Of a stretch of 64,000 nt of DNA, positions 21,578 through 33,468 are shown in pieces. The DNA is from Anarhynchus alexandrinus (Eukaryota > Chordata > Aves > Charadriiformes > Charadriidae). The notes beneath the pieces were generated by a model, which saw nothing but the letters and a program-made list of their open reading frames with translations, had not been told where the DNA came from and searched no databases. Numbering within the stretch: the stretch's first letter is position 1; each line of letters opens with the position of its first letter. The stretch covers positions 2,141,213 to 2,205,212 of the forward strand of contig VUYV01000089.1 in the NCBI GenBank assembly GCA_008711295.1. Direction: 5' to 3'. The translations under genes and the position numbers were made by a program.

Positions 21578-23027
21578 CTATATATGTAGAACAATAAACT
21601 TACCTGTAGTTAGTGGTGGTTAGGGAAATTAGGTCAGGACAAAATGACCAATTTCCCAACTGAAAATTGTGGTCACTGTAGAGACTTGCCTCCCCAAATA
21701 ACGTCAAAGTTTTTACTTATGTCTTTCTATCAATTTTCTAAAAGACCTTTTTTTGAAGACTGTACTTTTAGAAATGACATAGCAGGTAACTCTAGTATTT
21801 TGCTGACATCAAGATATTATTCTCAGAAATAATACCTTTTTAAAGTGCTACTTGCAGAGTGAGGCAGTGACAGGGCACTCCTCTAGATTTCAAGGTTTAA
21901 CAGGTTAAGAGAATGGTTAGCAGATAGGAAGTGGCACTAAATCACCTTAATACTGTACTGACTTAGTCAGTTTTAGCAGAGTAAGAAGCTACAAATAGCA
22001 CTTGTACACATACACCTTAAAAGTTCAAGAGCTACATGAAATAAGTTTGGTGACCTCGATCCAATTGCCAGAGCCAAGTGTCCACACCGATAAAACCATG
22101 GTCTCAGCTGAGACTAATTAGCACACTAGCAGACAATGTCAGTGCACTTGTCAATTACCGAATGGTCAAAAAGCTAGACCTCTTCTGTCTCTTTTCAGAA
22201 ACGTGCCATGGGATGAGAAATTTTTACTGCTGTTCCTCGTGTTGAACCTGGTTTTTGGACTAAGCAGAAGAATGAGGTCTTCAGAGATATGAATCAAGCA
22301 TTTTTCTGGGAAATTAGATCTTTATAAGTAATTAAGCATATCTCTTACTGAGTCCAGTAAGAGATAACTATTTTAAATGGAGTTATTTTCATAATAAGCA
22401 GAATAGTATGTTTTTGCTTCTGAATTCCCACATCACTCTCAGAAGGAAAAACCTGCTTCTTTAATATACGCATTTTCATTTTGCCTTTCTTAATACAAAT
22501 CTAATTATCCTCTGCCTTTCAACATTTTACTCACTTTATCTGTGAGACTATCCAAACAAATACATTAAATGATGGCACTTAATAAAACCTTTGTCCACAC
22601 TGTTTGCTTATGAAATCATAAATATTTTCTGGACAAAATTAGCAATAGCAGAAGCCTTTTCAAGCACACACTTGATAATATTGAACAATTCAAGAAATGT
22701 ATTAGGATGTAACATTTTATCTACAAACGTATTTATTATTTGCTCCCTTAGAGCACCCTCTGTAACATGATGCTTAAGAGGAATGGTCAGATGTCAAGTC
22801 TTCAAAAGTGTTTGGACTGTAAGGTTCTCAGAGCAGGTAAACAGAGACTACTTCTATTTTACCAAATAGTGCAGAACAGAAGGGCCCTGAGCAGTACTAA
22901 ACCTAACCAGCCTCACCTGGGACCTCCACCCACACCAGTGAACCTAGGAGCTCTATTTAAGCTTAGCCTGGGGCCTTTACTTTTGCACCTGAGCAACATT
23001 GAGGGAGTGCTGCTCTTGGGGCTGGAA
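21578..23027. other. Unique AT-rich non-coding DNA
   Basis: No element is recognised. On the minus strand a perfect donor (CTACAG/GTAAGTTTATT at about 21602) follows an open stretch back to about 21660, but the acceptor is weak, so it is not called. From about 22860 GC content rises before the next CR1. Confidence 0.45.
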
Positions 23028-23612
23028 GTAAGTTGAGCATGAGCCAACAGCCTGCCCTGCCAGCAGAGATGGCCAGCAGTATCCTGGGCTATTATATACA
23101 GAGACACAGACAGTAGATTTAGGGATGTGAGTATGCCTTCTATTTGCTGCTCATTAGTTCATATCTAGGTGCTGTGTCCAGTTTGGGCCATCCAGTATGA
23201 CAAAGGCATCTATAAACTGAAGCAAGGTAAGGGTAAGCACATCAAGTAAATCAATGCTGGAGCACTTGTCATGTGAGGAGAGGCTGAGGGAGCTGGGCTT
23301 CTTCATCTTGGAGAAGAGATGGCTGCAGGGAGGTGTTGGGACAAAAAGAGCAAGTATAAATTGAAACAAGATGCTTAAGGCCAGATATAAGAATAAGCTT
23401 TTTCCTTATAAAGACAGTCAAACATGGGAGTAGGTTTCTCAGTGAGGTTTTGTGGACTCCACCCCTAGAGGTTTTCAAGACCTGCTTAGAGAAAGTCCTA
23501 TGCAGCCTGGTCTGACCCCAGAGCTGGCCCTACTGGTTTGGGCAGGAGGTTTGACTACAGACCTACTAAAGTTCCTTTTCACCTGAATGACTCTGATGCT
23601 ATGACTGTAAGG
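23028..23612 (+). mobile_element. CR1 LINE, diverged 3' part
   Basis: Plus-oriented. It starts GAGCATGAGCCAACAGCCTG, continues GGCCAGCAGTATCCTGGGCT, GAGAGGCTGAGGGAGCTGGG and CTTGGAGAAGAGATGGCTGC, and ends GACTCTGATGCTATGACTG. This is the order of CR1 ORF2 end plus 3' untranslated region. Many indels make it an old, non-coding copy. Confidence 0.85.
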
Positions 23613-24299
23613 TAGGAATGGCTAGGACATTAACTTCAAAAATACACCACTAATGCTACAAAGTTAATGTCAATGTATTCAAGCTGTTACAGTGACTGTG
23701 TTGTACTGGCACTGTATTAGTGCCATTCCTGACTACTTTCTCTTTGTTTTAGAAAAGGATTCCTACCCTTGAGAACAAACAATCCCGAGAGAGAAGCAAA
23801 CCATACAGATTGCCTAATTCCTGAGTTTCCATCCACTAATCATATCTCCTTTTGCTAAGATGAGCTTCTGATCTGAGGAAATGAGAAAAGAGCTAACCTT
23901 AGCAGGTAATTCTACATTTCAGTGTTTCTGCAGGATCTGTATGTGTTTGCTCTGTTATACCTAAAATCTCATTATGGGTGAAAGGGAACATCTCATATTC
24001 ACAGAGCTAAGGGCATATTAGTACAATTAATGCTGAAATGCTCTAATAGTCCAAATTATGGAAGTAAAACAGAAAAGCCTTATTAATAAAACATTAAAAT
24101 TGTTATCTGAGTAAGCATTTCTAGTATCTGCTCCTTTTCTCTGGAGTTATGCTCACCCTTTCAAGGTTCCATTGTGTCCCAAGGTTGACGGTTTCAGTCT
24201 TCTTGAAGAAGACTGAGGACATTTATGATGAGCTATGAGTAACCTGTAGTCTTCACTGGGAGGAGTATGGTGTTGATGGTAGGATATTTTTTCTCATAA
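23613..24299. other. Unique non-coding DNA with a short perfect inverted repeat
   Basis: No gene is seen. 24194-24216 is a perfect 23-base inverted repeat (11 base-pair arms TCAGTCTTCTT / AAGAAGACTGA around one G). Confidence 0.5.
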
Positions 24300-24620
24300 A
24301 TCCTGGGGTCCCCTTGGCTTTCTTTTAATACATTTGCCCTTCCCCCTGCTCCCAGGGGAGGGGTGAAAGCTGTCCCACAGCCTATCAATATCCTGGGGGC
24401 TGTTTGTTCCTCGCAGGGACTGCCTGGATCTGTCAGCCCCTTCCCTGGTGGCACTCACAGAGCCGGAGATCAGACAGGCTGGGCCACGGGGTACCAGGTA
24501 AACCCAGCTCAGGCCAAGGACAGCCTGGCCACCCCTGGGACCTGGCACAGACTGATGCCTGCCCCCAGCAGTGGGAAAGCCATATTTACCAGGCTAGGGC
24601 TCACCTGTGTTCTCTGTAGA
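24300..24620. other. GC-rich unclassified island
   Basis: Roughly 320 bp far above the local GC level, with open frames on both strands: plus 24363-24626 (87 codons) and minus 24233-24454 and 24294-24548. CpG is not strongly enriched, so it is not a clear CpG island. Acceptor-like (TTTGTTCCTCGCAG) and donor-like (ACCAG/GTAAAC) words occur on the plus strand, but no protein family is recognised. It could be an exon or an unidentified retroelement fragment. Confidence 0.3.
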
Positions 24621-27600
24621 AAATAACATGGATTATAGGCCCTGATATGGTATGTATTTGCTAGTAAATAAGGTAGCTGAAAACTGCTTAAAATTTATGT
24701 ACTAAAATGAACATTTTGTTTCTCTTCAGATGCGAATTCTTGTACTATGTTCACCTATTAGTAATGTGAAGAGGAGACTTTGGTGCCATGCAGGTGGAAG
24801 ACGAGAGAATGAATACTCTATCAGGTGAAGTTTCTAATAAGTACCTATTTTAATTATGTGGAAAGGGAAAGCAGATACGTTATTTGAAATGTCATAGAGA
24901 ACACCAAAATTGTTTAGGTCTCGTTGAGTCAGATTTCAGAACCTTTTCCCTAAAGAAGAGACAAATAAGGTGGAGAACAGTATTGAAAGCTTTTCAGTAC
25001 ATAGATTATATGTGAACTGAGGTTGAGAATGTACTCACCTGAAAATTGTTCAAAGCCATACGTACTAGGGAGGTGTAAAGGTGACAATATTTCTGTCCGT
25101 AGACCATGGATCTTTCTTATTGTATAGTGACCGCAATGCTGACCTGCCAGAATTCTTTCTCCTGCTGGAGGCTATTAAAGCTCCATGATAGATTAGTCAT
25201 AAACTTTGAGAGCAGAGGTGGGGATCATGCCCATGCTGGTAAATTAAGTGTGGATTTGTGATCTGGACTGTTTCCTCAGTGGATGATTGAACACAGAATC
25301 AAAGAAGAGATGAAAGTTAGTGTTTTACCCTCTGAGCCACCCTGCTTCTTCATTTCTTTTATTATTTTCCCAATATTCTGTTCATCAGCTGCTATTTTGC
25401 AAAATTCAGGCATGGATGAACATTTTGAACCATGTTACGTTAATTAAATTTCAACTTCTGAAGTATTAACTAACCAAGTACCTTCTGTGAGTCACTGATT
25501 CTTAACTGAACTTGATTTTCAGCATTAGATTTTTACCTAATTGCATTTGTTTGACAATGTATGAGAAGCAAACTTGCAGAATAAAACATACAGGAATGTC
25601 TTTTAAAGTTAACCCCGATAGGTTTTAGTGCAATACTTTTTTTTTTTTTTTTAATAACCCAGTAAGAATCTTGTCAAAAGGCAGGCCAAAAGAGCATTTC
25701 TTTTCATTGTCATGGTTTATGAAAGCAGCTTTAATAATGGATGAGCTCTCTCCAGACAAAAAGGTGGAGTTAAAACAACCTAATTTTAAAGAGAAATATC
25801 TTTGGTACATGTGAGAATGACACGAGTGAAATGCTTTCATATCAAGTAAAGACGGTCAGTGGATAAGTCTGCAGACGTTTTGAATTAACTTGAATAACAA
25901 CAATTTAAATATATTTTTCTTAAAGATTATCAGGTTTGTTAGATTAATTGACTAAGTACTATAGCTATTTGGAGAGCTTTTAAAATGTGTATCTTTGACC
26001 TATAGACATTAATGAGCTCGTTATAGATAACACAGCTATCCTTGGGCATCTGTCTAAGCAGGTTAAATTGTGTGATCATTTGTTGCCACCAAATCCTCTG
26101 AGCTTGTGTCTAGAAAATGTTCTTACCTGTTCTCTTTATTAACTAACATGGAAAAAAGTGTCTTTATTTGCAACTGAATAGGGATACATTTCTCAGTCAA
26201 GCAGATGAAAAGATTCTGATCTTCCGTATTTTCATTCATAGATCAGAAATGATTTGTTCAAGCTTCCCCTTAGATTTCCTCAAGTCTTGTCCACAGTGGC
26301 CCAGCCATCCTCCCACTGGGTAAGCTTGAATCAGGACCAGAGTAACATTCACAGACCGCTGTTGCCGCTAACCTTTCTTTATCAAGACTTCAAGCACTCT
26401 TTTAGATGTGCACAGTTTCAGCAGAGAAGTAGCTCTTTCTGGTTTCTTGTGTTATAATAGATTGAACCTCAACAAAGAATCAGGGGTAAGGGTTCAGTTT
26501 CAAATTTTGTCACAGTTTTCTAGCTGAATTTGAGGAGGTCACTCCTTCATTCTGTTTCTGTTTTCCTATCTGAAAAAAGGAGGAAAAAAAAAAAAGATTT
26601 GCCACTTTGTAAGGTTCTTTGAAATGTATAAATGATAAATCTCTATAAAGCTAGGTATTACTACTGTCTCTTGTAATTATTCTACTGAAAAATGACTCAG
26701 TAAATCACTTGATTCGGGATATACTTATCTATAATCTATCTAGGTTTGTATTCAAAATTGGGGAATCTTTGTTGTTTTTTGTTTTGTTTTTAATGAAATT
26801 AAAGAAAAAGAAGACATTTTTTTTCCTTGAAGAAACAGAAATTAACATTTTTAACCAGAATAAATTCAGTATTGTAACAAAGCTGCTGGTTATGTGTCAG
26901 GCTCTGTCATTTACTAATGATAGCTGTAGTGCTTGTCACTGAAAGGTTCAAGCAAAGTGACTCCACTCTGAAACTTTCTTTTGAATTGCTTGAACAACTG
27001 ACATCCACAGGTAATCTACATATAGGCAAGCATTTTTATGTTGTCTTTCACAAAGTGTGTATATTTACAAAAGATTTATGCTAACATCACTTAAAATGTC
27101 ATAACATTCTTTTTTTCTTAGTCATCTAAGAGGTTTATTACCCGTTTATAGGTTTACAATGACATAAAAGCACTTAAAAGCTACCAAGAAGTGTCTTGTC
27201 TCATTTGGTCTGAGCTTGCATACTATTATTTTTTTTCCTGCAGTTTGCTGGCTTTTAAGAAATGTTCACGATTTTTCATTTAAACATTTAACACACAGCC
27301 TCTTACTTTTAAATGGTTCTACTGACAGATGATTTGTTTCTAAAACCAGATGTTCCAAAATTACCCCACCTAAAATCTACTGAAGGTAACTGATAATCTA
27401 ACATCAATGCAAAAATCAACTTTAATCTTGGTGATAGATATTTTGTGCTTTTAAAAACAGATACATAAAATAATTGTTTCTTTTTCTGAAATTTGTGCTG
27501 TCGTGAATTCACCATCAGGGAAAAAATACCTTAGCAAATATGCAAAAGTGTATTATCTTTGCCATTCACTTATTGTAAGGGATGTTATTCAATTTGCATA

Positions 27601-30600
27601 TGAATCTATCCATATAATATTACAATTTATTTTCATTCACCTGAGGTTTTGAAGTGAGATACATTGGATGGAGCCAAACTAATTTCATTATTTTACCAAA
27701 CCCGCTGGCTTCAATAACTGTTATTCCTTTCTTAAAAAAAGACTGAAAATCTTAATTATATTTAATCTATAAATAATTATTGAGTTGTCCTTGAATAAAT
27801 ATCATATGATGTTTGATAGAATTTAAATAACTATTAAAATATTTCCAGCATTTTCTTTACAGTAACCTAAACCTGACAGGTCTTCAGAAAAGGTTCATTT
27901 AAAATGGCTGTAATATTTTAATTACAGTATTTTTAACAAATTGTTAGATGTTTTGCTTTCCCTTTTATTTCTTAGAAATCTCTCTTTAGCCCTTCTTTGT
28001 GTGCTGCAGCTCAACAGCTAAAGTTCATGGGTTTGAATATTATACACAAATAGACATACGTTTAATGCATATATATAAACTTAATATGTATTAAATCCAA
28101 TTGTCTTTTCTCATAAACAAAGTTCTGTGACATATCGTGGTATATAAGGCCATAGGCTTTTGTGTTGAGGAAAGCATCGGAATGTGCTCTGTCGAGATAA
28201 GTCACGTAGCTCACAGGTTGTCCAAATCCAACAGTGTACAAGAAGGAGGTAATAAAGGCAGGAAAGAGCTGGGTAATTAATAATTAATCAAAATGATAAC
28301 ATGAAAGGAAAACCAACATACCTTGATTAATCAACTTCTCATCCCTCATCCAGTTGCTAAAAATACAGGAAACAACAGACTACATGCCTACTATGGTGAA
28401 TTCATAGCTAAAGGACTCTGACATACATTTGACTGCATACTTCACTTATTTGGGGTTTTTTAAACACAATAAATAGTTTAGCAAGTAACTGCACCTAAAA
28501 CAAATCTATCTAGCTGCCTGGTTAGGCCTAGTATTTAAAGATCTCGTTTTATAGTATTTTATCCTCTGGTCTATAGCCACATGTATTATTAACACATTCC
28601 TACTCTTTTTTAGTATAAAGCTTTAAAATCCATTTGACACTGGCTGGGGGTGGGGGTGTTAAAGTATCATTTTGTGGTCTCTTTAGTCCCTCTGAAAAAT
28701 TCATTTCAGAAGCATGAAAACAGATATTGCAACTTGAATCTTAATTGTCTTCTATACATTGTGAAATTAAAACAAACCATTTATTACCTCCAGAAACAAA
28801 CATTTTCATTCTAAATTAATCAAATGGAATTTCTTAGTAATTTCAGATATCTCTTTCCTATTTGAAAATCAAGCTGAAAAAGCTGTCTAAATCAACTAAT
28901 CTCATAAATGGTTTCAATATTTCTGTTAAAAGACAAACACAAATAGACATGACTTTTGCCATAACTCCTAATATTGCTGTTCTTCCTCTCAAAACCCACT
29001 CTTGATGAGTGAAGCTTTCATTCAGCTTCTCTTGCATTGTTTCAGAAATTAATCTCCAATCTTGCAATATCCACTGAAAGGGCAGGCTTATTAATTTTGA
29101 TGAGACCCGCTCCCCAGCCCCTAATGTTTGAGTCTTGCTGAACAGAGCACAATGCAGAACAGACAGCTTAGACTCTATTAGTTAGATACACAGAGAAAAT
29201 TAAATGTTCCTTTAAGAACTGTGGTTTTGTTTGGGCTTGGGATTTTGTACGTTGCCTAATGAAGCTCACACAAAAGACAGTTGTCCTACAGTTGATCCTC
29301 TTCTCTCCTTCTAGCTGACCCTACTTATCTTTCTTATTTTTTCCCTCTTCCCAAAGCAGCAGTTTCAACAAGAATTACAAAAACTTTTAGCTGTTTGGAA
29401 AAGAAAATATGTCCATTCATCTGTATTAAGATGATAGAAATCTGATGGTAATAAATACCATGAAGTTAAGATATTTTTACAGTGGAATGCTAACTAGCTC
29501 TGAATTAATATAAGTTTTTTTTCTTACTAAATTGTTTGAATGTTCCCTTTCAATAAGGTCACACAGTAATTTGTAGAGCTTTAGCTAAGCTTTGAATTTT
29601 GTCAGTGGGTCAATAGAGTTGTAGTTGCACAATTTTGATTGTTTTTTTTCTTTTCAAAGACTATACTACTACAGCACACATTTTCTTTTAAAATAAAAAA
29701 AACCACTTAATTTACAGTTTTCAGATAATTTAGGTTGCAAGTTATCTTTCAAATACCAAAACATAGTATCAGTTCACTCTATAATGCAATATCTGCAAGA
29801 TATTGCAAGATTGATTAGATACGGTGACTTACCATGGTGAGTCACTGGCATTAGCATGAAGAGAGACACAATTCGGTGAGAGCATACATACTTACTTTGC
29901 AAAAAAATTATGTTAAAAAAATAATGATGAAATTAGAAACTTTCAAGAGCACTAAAAATAAAGATTACAGCAGAGAAATAATTCATATTTTGAAGACTGC
30001 TTAGCCACCCGCACAGACATGTTGCCTTTTTCTGCTTGTGTAATGCAGAGATCTTAGAGCACCATGTACATTATATAATTGGTGTGTGCTACCAAATCTA
30101 CTACTAGCAAGGTCAGCACCTCCATATTAAATTGGTGTTAACAGAATTTGACAGTGCTTAAACAGTACTACTCAGATGTTCAACATCATAAAAAGCACAA
30201 CTAAACATGATCAGGACATCTTCACCTCAATTAGTTGTTATTGCTAAATATATACATATGTATATATGTAATCTACATATATTCTTTTGCCAAACCTGAA
30301 ACTGCTTTACAGAAAAAATAAGTTTTCTGGTAAGCTATTAATTAAAAATATTTTGAAGCTGTGAAATATTTCTGCATATCATGTTTTAAATTTCTTTCAC
30401 TCCTAAATGTAGGGTGATTACAGTACTTTTTAAACGATTAAGTGGTTGGTAAAGTTTTTGCCAGCTGCCCATTTTCAGTTTTCTAAATAAAAAAATTAGA
30501 TTTTCTGCTATTGTACATTCATAGGAGAATATAGAAGAACATTAATAAGTATTAATGTACGTGCACACCCCTATATTTAAACAGATTTTTAAATGGATAT

Positions 30601-30961
30601 AAACCACTTTTTCACTCTTTTGTAAACACAAATCAGAGGTTATAGAGCTTCCCCCTGCTTCTGAAAAAGAGACATTTTTTTCATAAATAAATTCACTTAC
30701 ATGGTCTAATCCTGACATTTGGTATTACTTGTACATCTTGGTAGGTAGCTTAATTATAAATCAGAGTAAGAACATAGAAATAACATTCTCAAGGGATTAT
30801 TACTATAATTCCCTAATAATATTGCTTTGCAGTTTCCAACTGATAAATTACATTAATACTTCAAAAGAATCATTGATTACGGAAAGAGTACATGGGTTTC
30901 TTTTTTGGTAAAGTGCTGAATCTCTGTGTGTGAGCTAAAACCACAGTAGCACAGCAAATTA
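24621..30961. other. Long repeat-poor AT-rich region
   Basis: Over 6 kb with no CR1 or LTR that I can recognise, and no convincing exon. It contains T/A-runs (25638-25652, 26583-26595), a perfect octamer motif ATTTGCAT at 27592-27599, a perfect 20-base palindrome at 30248-30267 centred on CATATG, and several donor-like sites. Low repeat density is compatible with conserved regulatory DNA, but conservation cannot be judged from one sequence. Confidence 0.5.
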
Positions 30962-31025
30962 GAATCATAGAATGGTTTAGGTTGGAAGGGACCTTGAAGA
31001 TCATCGAGTTCCAACCCCCCTGCCA
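30962..31025 (-). mobile_element. CR1 LINE, 3' end fragment
   Basis: A 64 bp reverse-oriented CR1 tail: GAATCATAGAATGG, GGTTGGAAGGGACCTTG, AGTTCCAACCCCCCTGCCA. It is little diverged in this short stretch and is severely truncated. Confidence 0.9.
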
Positions 31026-31184
31026 TTTAATTATTATCAAAGTGATATTTTCTTGCAGCAGGCCAGTTGTGTTCTATATTGATTGCAAAACTAGTTTCAA
31101 GCATCCTAGTCTTGAAGTCAAGTCATTCTCAATTTTTAAATTCTCATTAAATGAACAAGTTTCCCTGAAGAAACAAGGATAAAG

Positions 31185-31205
31185 CACACACACACACACA
31201 CACAC
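31185..31205 (+). repeat. (CA)n microsatellite
   Basis: A pure run of about 10.5 CA units. Likely length-polymorphic. Confidence 0.95.
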
Positions 31206-32748
31206 TATGGCTTATTCTTAGGAGCAAGTGTCAAGTCACCCAAATGGCATAAAACCTGCCACATAAGATGATCTAGAGAGTCAAAAATATTAAGTGCTAA
31301 ATCTAAAAAAAAAGAAATATTATTTGTCTCGATTACTGTTTAAGGTAACTTTCCCCTTCTGCTGTCATGCTTTTAAAGGCTTCTTCAAGTGGTGAAAAGC
31401 TCATATAAGGTCTAGGATTTTTTGTTAGAATGGCTCACCAAAGCGCAAGAGATAGCCTTGTACCAATATAAGAAATAAAGATTAAAAGTCATAGCGGAAT
31501 TGAAAAGGAGTCTATTTCCAGATTAGAAGAGTCTTGATGGAAGAAAATAGAACAACAATCCAGTCAAAGTCATTACATGTTTAACCGATTACCATTATTT
31601 ATAATTTAGGCCCTAGTTTGGATTTCGGCATTATGGCTGCCTGTAATGTAGATATTAGAAGTGGTAATCGGCACTGGTCCATTCTAACATGCCTTCAGAG
31701 GGCTTCAAATTTCTTTCTAATTTGAAATATATCATCAAATATCTAAAATGAGAGATATCACCTTTCTCTACGAAATGCTTCATAATGCGTCATTTTTAAA
31801 AAATCAAAAAAAAGGAAGAAAAATAATTAAGTGAAAAATCATAATAATAAATGACCTGTATTGAAACCTGCTTTATGTGTATAATACATTTTATAGATAA
31901 CTACCTATTGCACTTATATTTTGCATATATTTGTATTTTATATTTATAGTTTATGTTAAAATTGTTCCCTCCATCCTTTCCTTTTCATCAAGTCAAATAA
32001 GCAATCAGTATCATTAGGTCGACTCCAATAATGATGTCATTTACAGGTTCCAGCATGAATCAGGAGTCTTGCATAGTTGCAGATATGAAAGTGTCTCTCA
32101 TTCAGTAAAAATTTTCTCCAGCTGTGGAGTCCTACAACCTGCGGTACATTTTCTATGAAACAGGGAGAAAGATCTCTCATGCAAAAATTTTGGTTAAAAC
32201 TCTCCCAGGTGCCAAGGACTTTCTGTTGACCTTTGTAGGCCAGGTCCCTTGGGTCCTGAGTTGGTTCAATTCTGCTTCTGCAGAGCAGCATTTTCTTACT
32301 CTCATTTTCATCTTTTGTAACTTACTTATTCTCTACATTCCCTGTAGAAAAGTTAATCTCGCCTCAGCAGGAGGCCTTATAAATACAGCTGACGTCTCTT
32401 CTCATCAGGAGGTTGCAGGTCCCAAGCCAGTCTGACCTGTCTATCTATATGCCAATGGGCTACAAATAATTTCTTGAATAAAATACCATGGTAGTTCCCT
32501 TTTAAAGTTGGAAAGATGCACTGCTTATTCCTATTCATTCTTTCTTCTGACATATAACTTAAAAAAGGGAGAAAATAAGAATAAATTATGGTATGGAAAT
32601 TAGGGTACGGAATCCCTAGGAAAACAGATGGTAGATGCAAGGTCCAGTATTCCAGTACATAGAAATATGGTGCATCTAAAATCGTATAAAATTACTGTAG
32701 TGTATATTAGACATTTGCAAATATTTTCAACCTGCAGGTAAAGGCATC
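31206..32748. other. Unique AT-rich non-coding DNA
   Basis: No element is recognised. Frames at 32037-32291, 32124-32435 and 32377-32640 overlap on opposite strands and have no splice or family support. Confidence 0.5.
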
Positions 32749-33468
32749 TGTCCTGGTTTGAGGTAAAACAGAACCAGTTTTGTTCAGTAACTTTGCTTCT
32801 TAGCTGGGCCTCTTTTAACTACTGAAATTAACAGCATATTTTGTGGACACTGTTCACTCTCAGAGTGATAAGACCAATGTTTACAGCTGATGCCCAGGCA
32901 TGGTATGCAGGGAGGCTCCTGCTTATACTTATTGCCATAACACCCAAGGCCAGATAACTTTGTTATTTGCCCTGTTGGAGAGTCGGAAGAGGAAAAGCGT
33001 AGAGTGGTCCCACCTGCGGGGAGGAGCGGACAAGACATGTGACCCAAAACTGACCAAAAGGGTATTCCATCCCATCTGCCTCATGCTCAATATAAAAGCT
33101 GAGGGATCAAAGGGTCAGCCCTCCTTCTTCAATGGCCGATGTCTGAGGAGGACTCTGTCTGTTCATCTGCCTTTGATCCTGATCCAGAATCCAGTTCCCG
33201 TCCGCCACTGAGTCCAGCCTGGGACTTCTCCAGTGCCAGCCAGTGACATGATTATCATCCTGGGAGCTTGATAAGGTTTTATATATATTTCATTGTTTTC
33301 TTTTTATTTTATTATTAATATTTCATCAAACTAGTTTAGTACCTTCTAAACTCGTCTCTTTTTCCCTCCTCTGCCTCTCTCTTTGAAGACAATTGAGGGG
33401 GAGCATCTGTCGGTCCCATCTAGGGTACCCCACATCCCCAGTAACCAATTCCTGTAGTCCAACCTACA
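32749..33468 (+). mobile_element. Solo LTR, ERVL-like, second subtype
   Basis: About 720 bp from TGTCCTGGTTTGAGG to CCAACCTACA. It has GACCAAAAGGGTATTCCATCCC, then CTCATGCTCAATATAAAAGC with a TATA box at 33091-33097, then a T-rich stretch, TCTCTTTGAAGACAATTGAG and GGGGGAGCATC. The order of landmarks (ATTCCAT, CATGCTCA, TATA box, T/C-rich zone, GGGGGAG) parallels the LTR at 39816-40397, so the two are related and both plus-oriented. A 9-base direct repeat, CAGGTAAAG, lies at 32735-32743 and 33467-33475. Its position does not fit a simple target-site duplication next to TG (see findings). Internal retroviral sequence is absent. Confidence 0.8.
33091..33097 (+). promoter_or_regulatory. LTR TATA box
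   Basis: TATAAAA directly after CATGCTCAA, the same place as ACATAAA in the LTR at 39816-40397. This marks the U3/R promoter of the former retrovirus. Confidence 0.6.
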
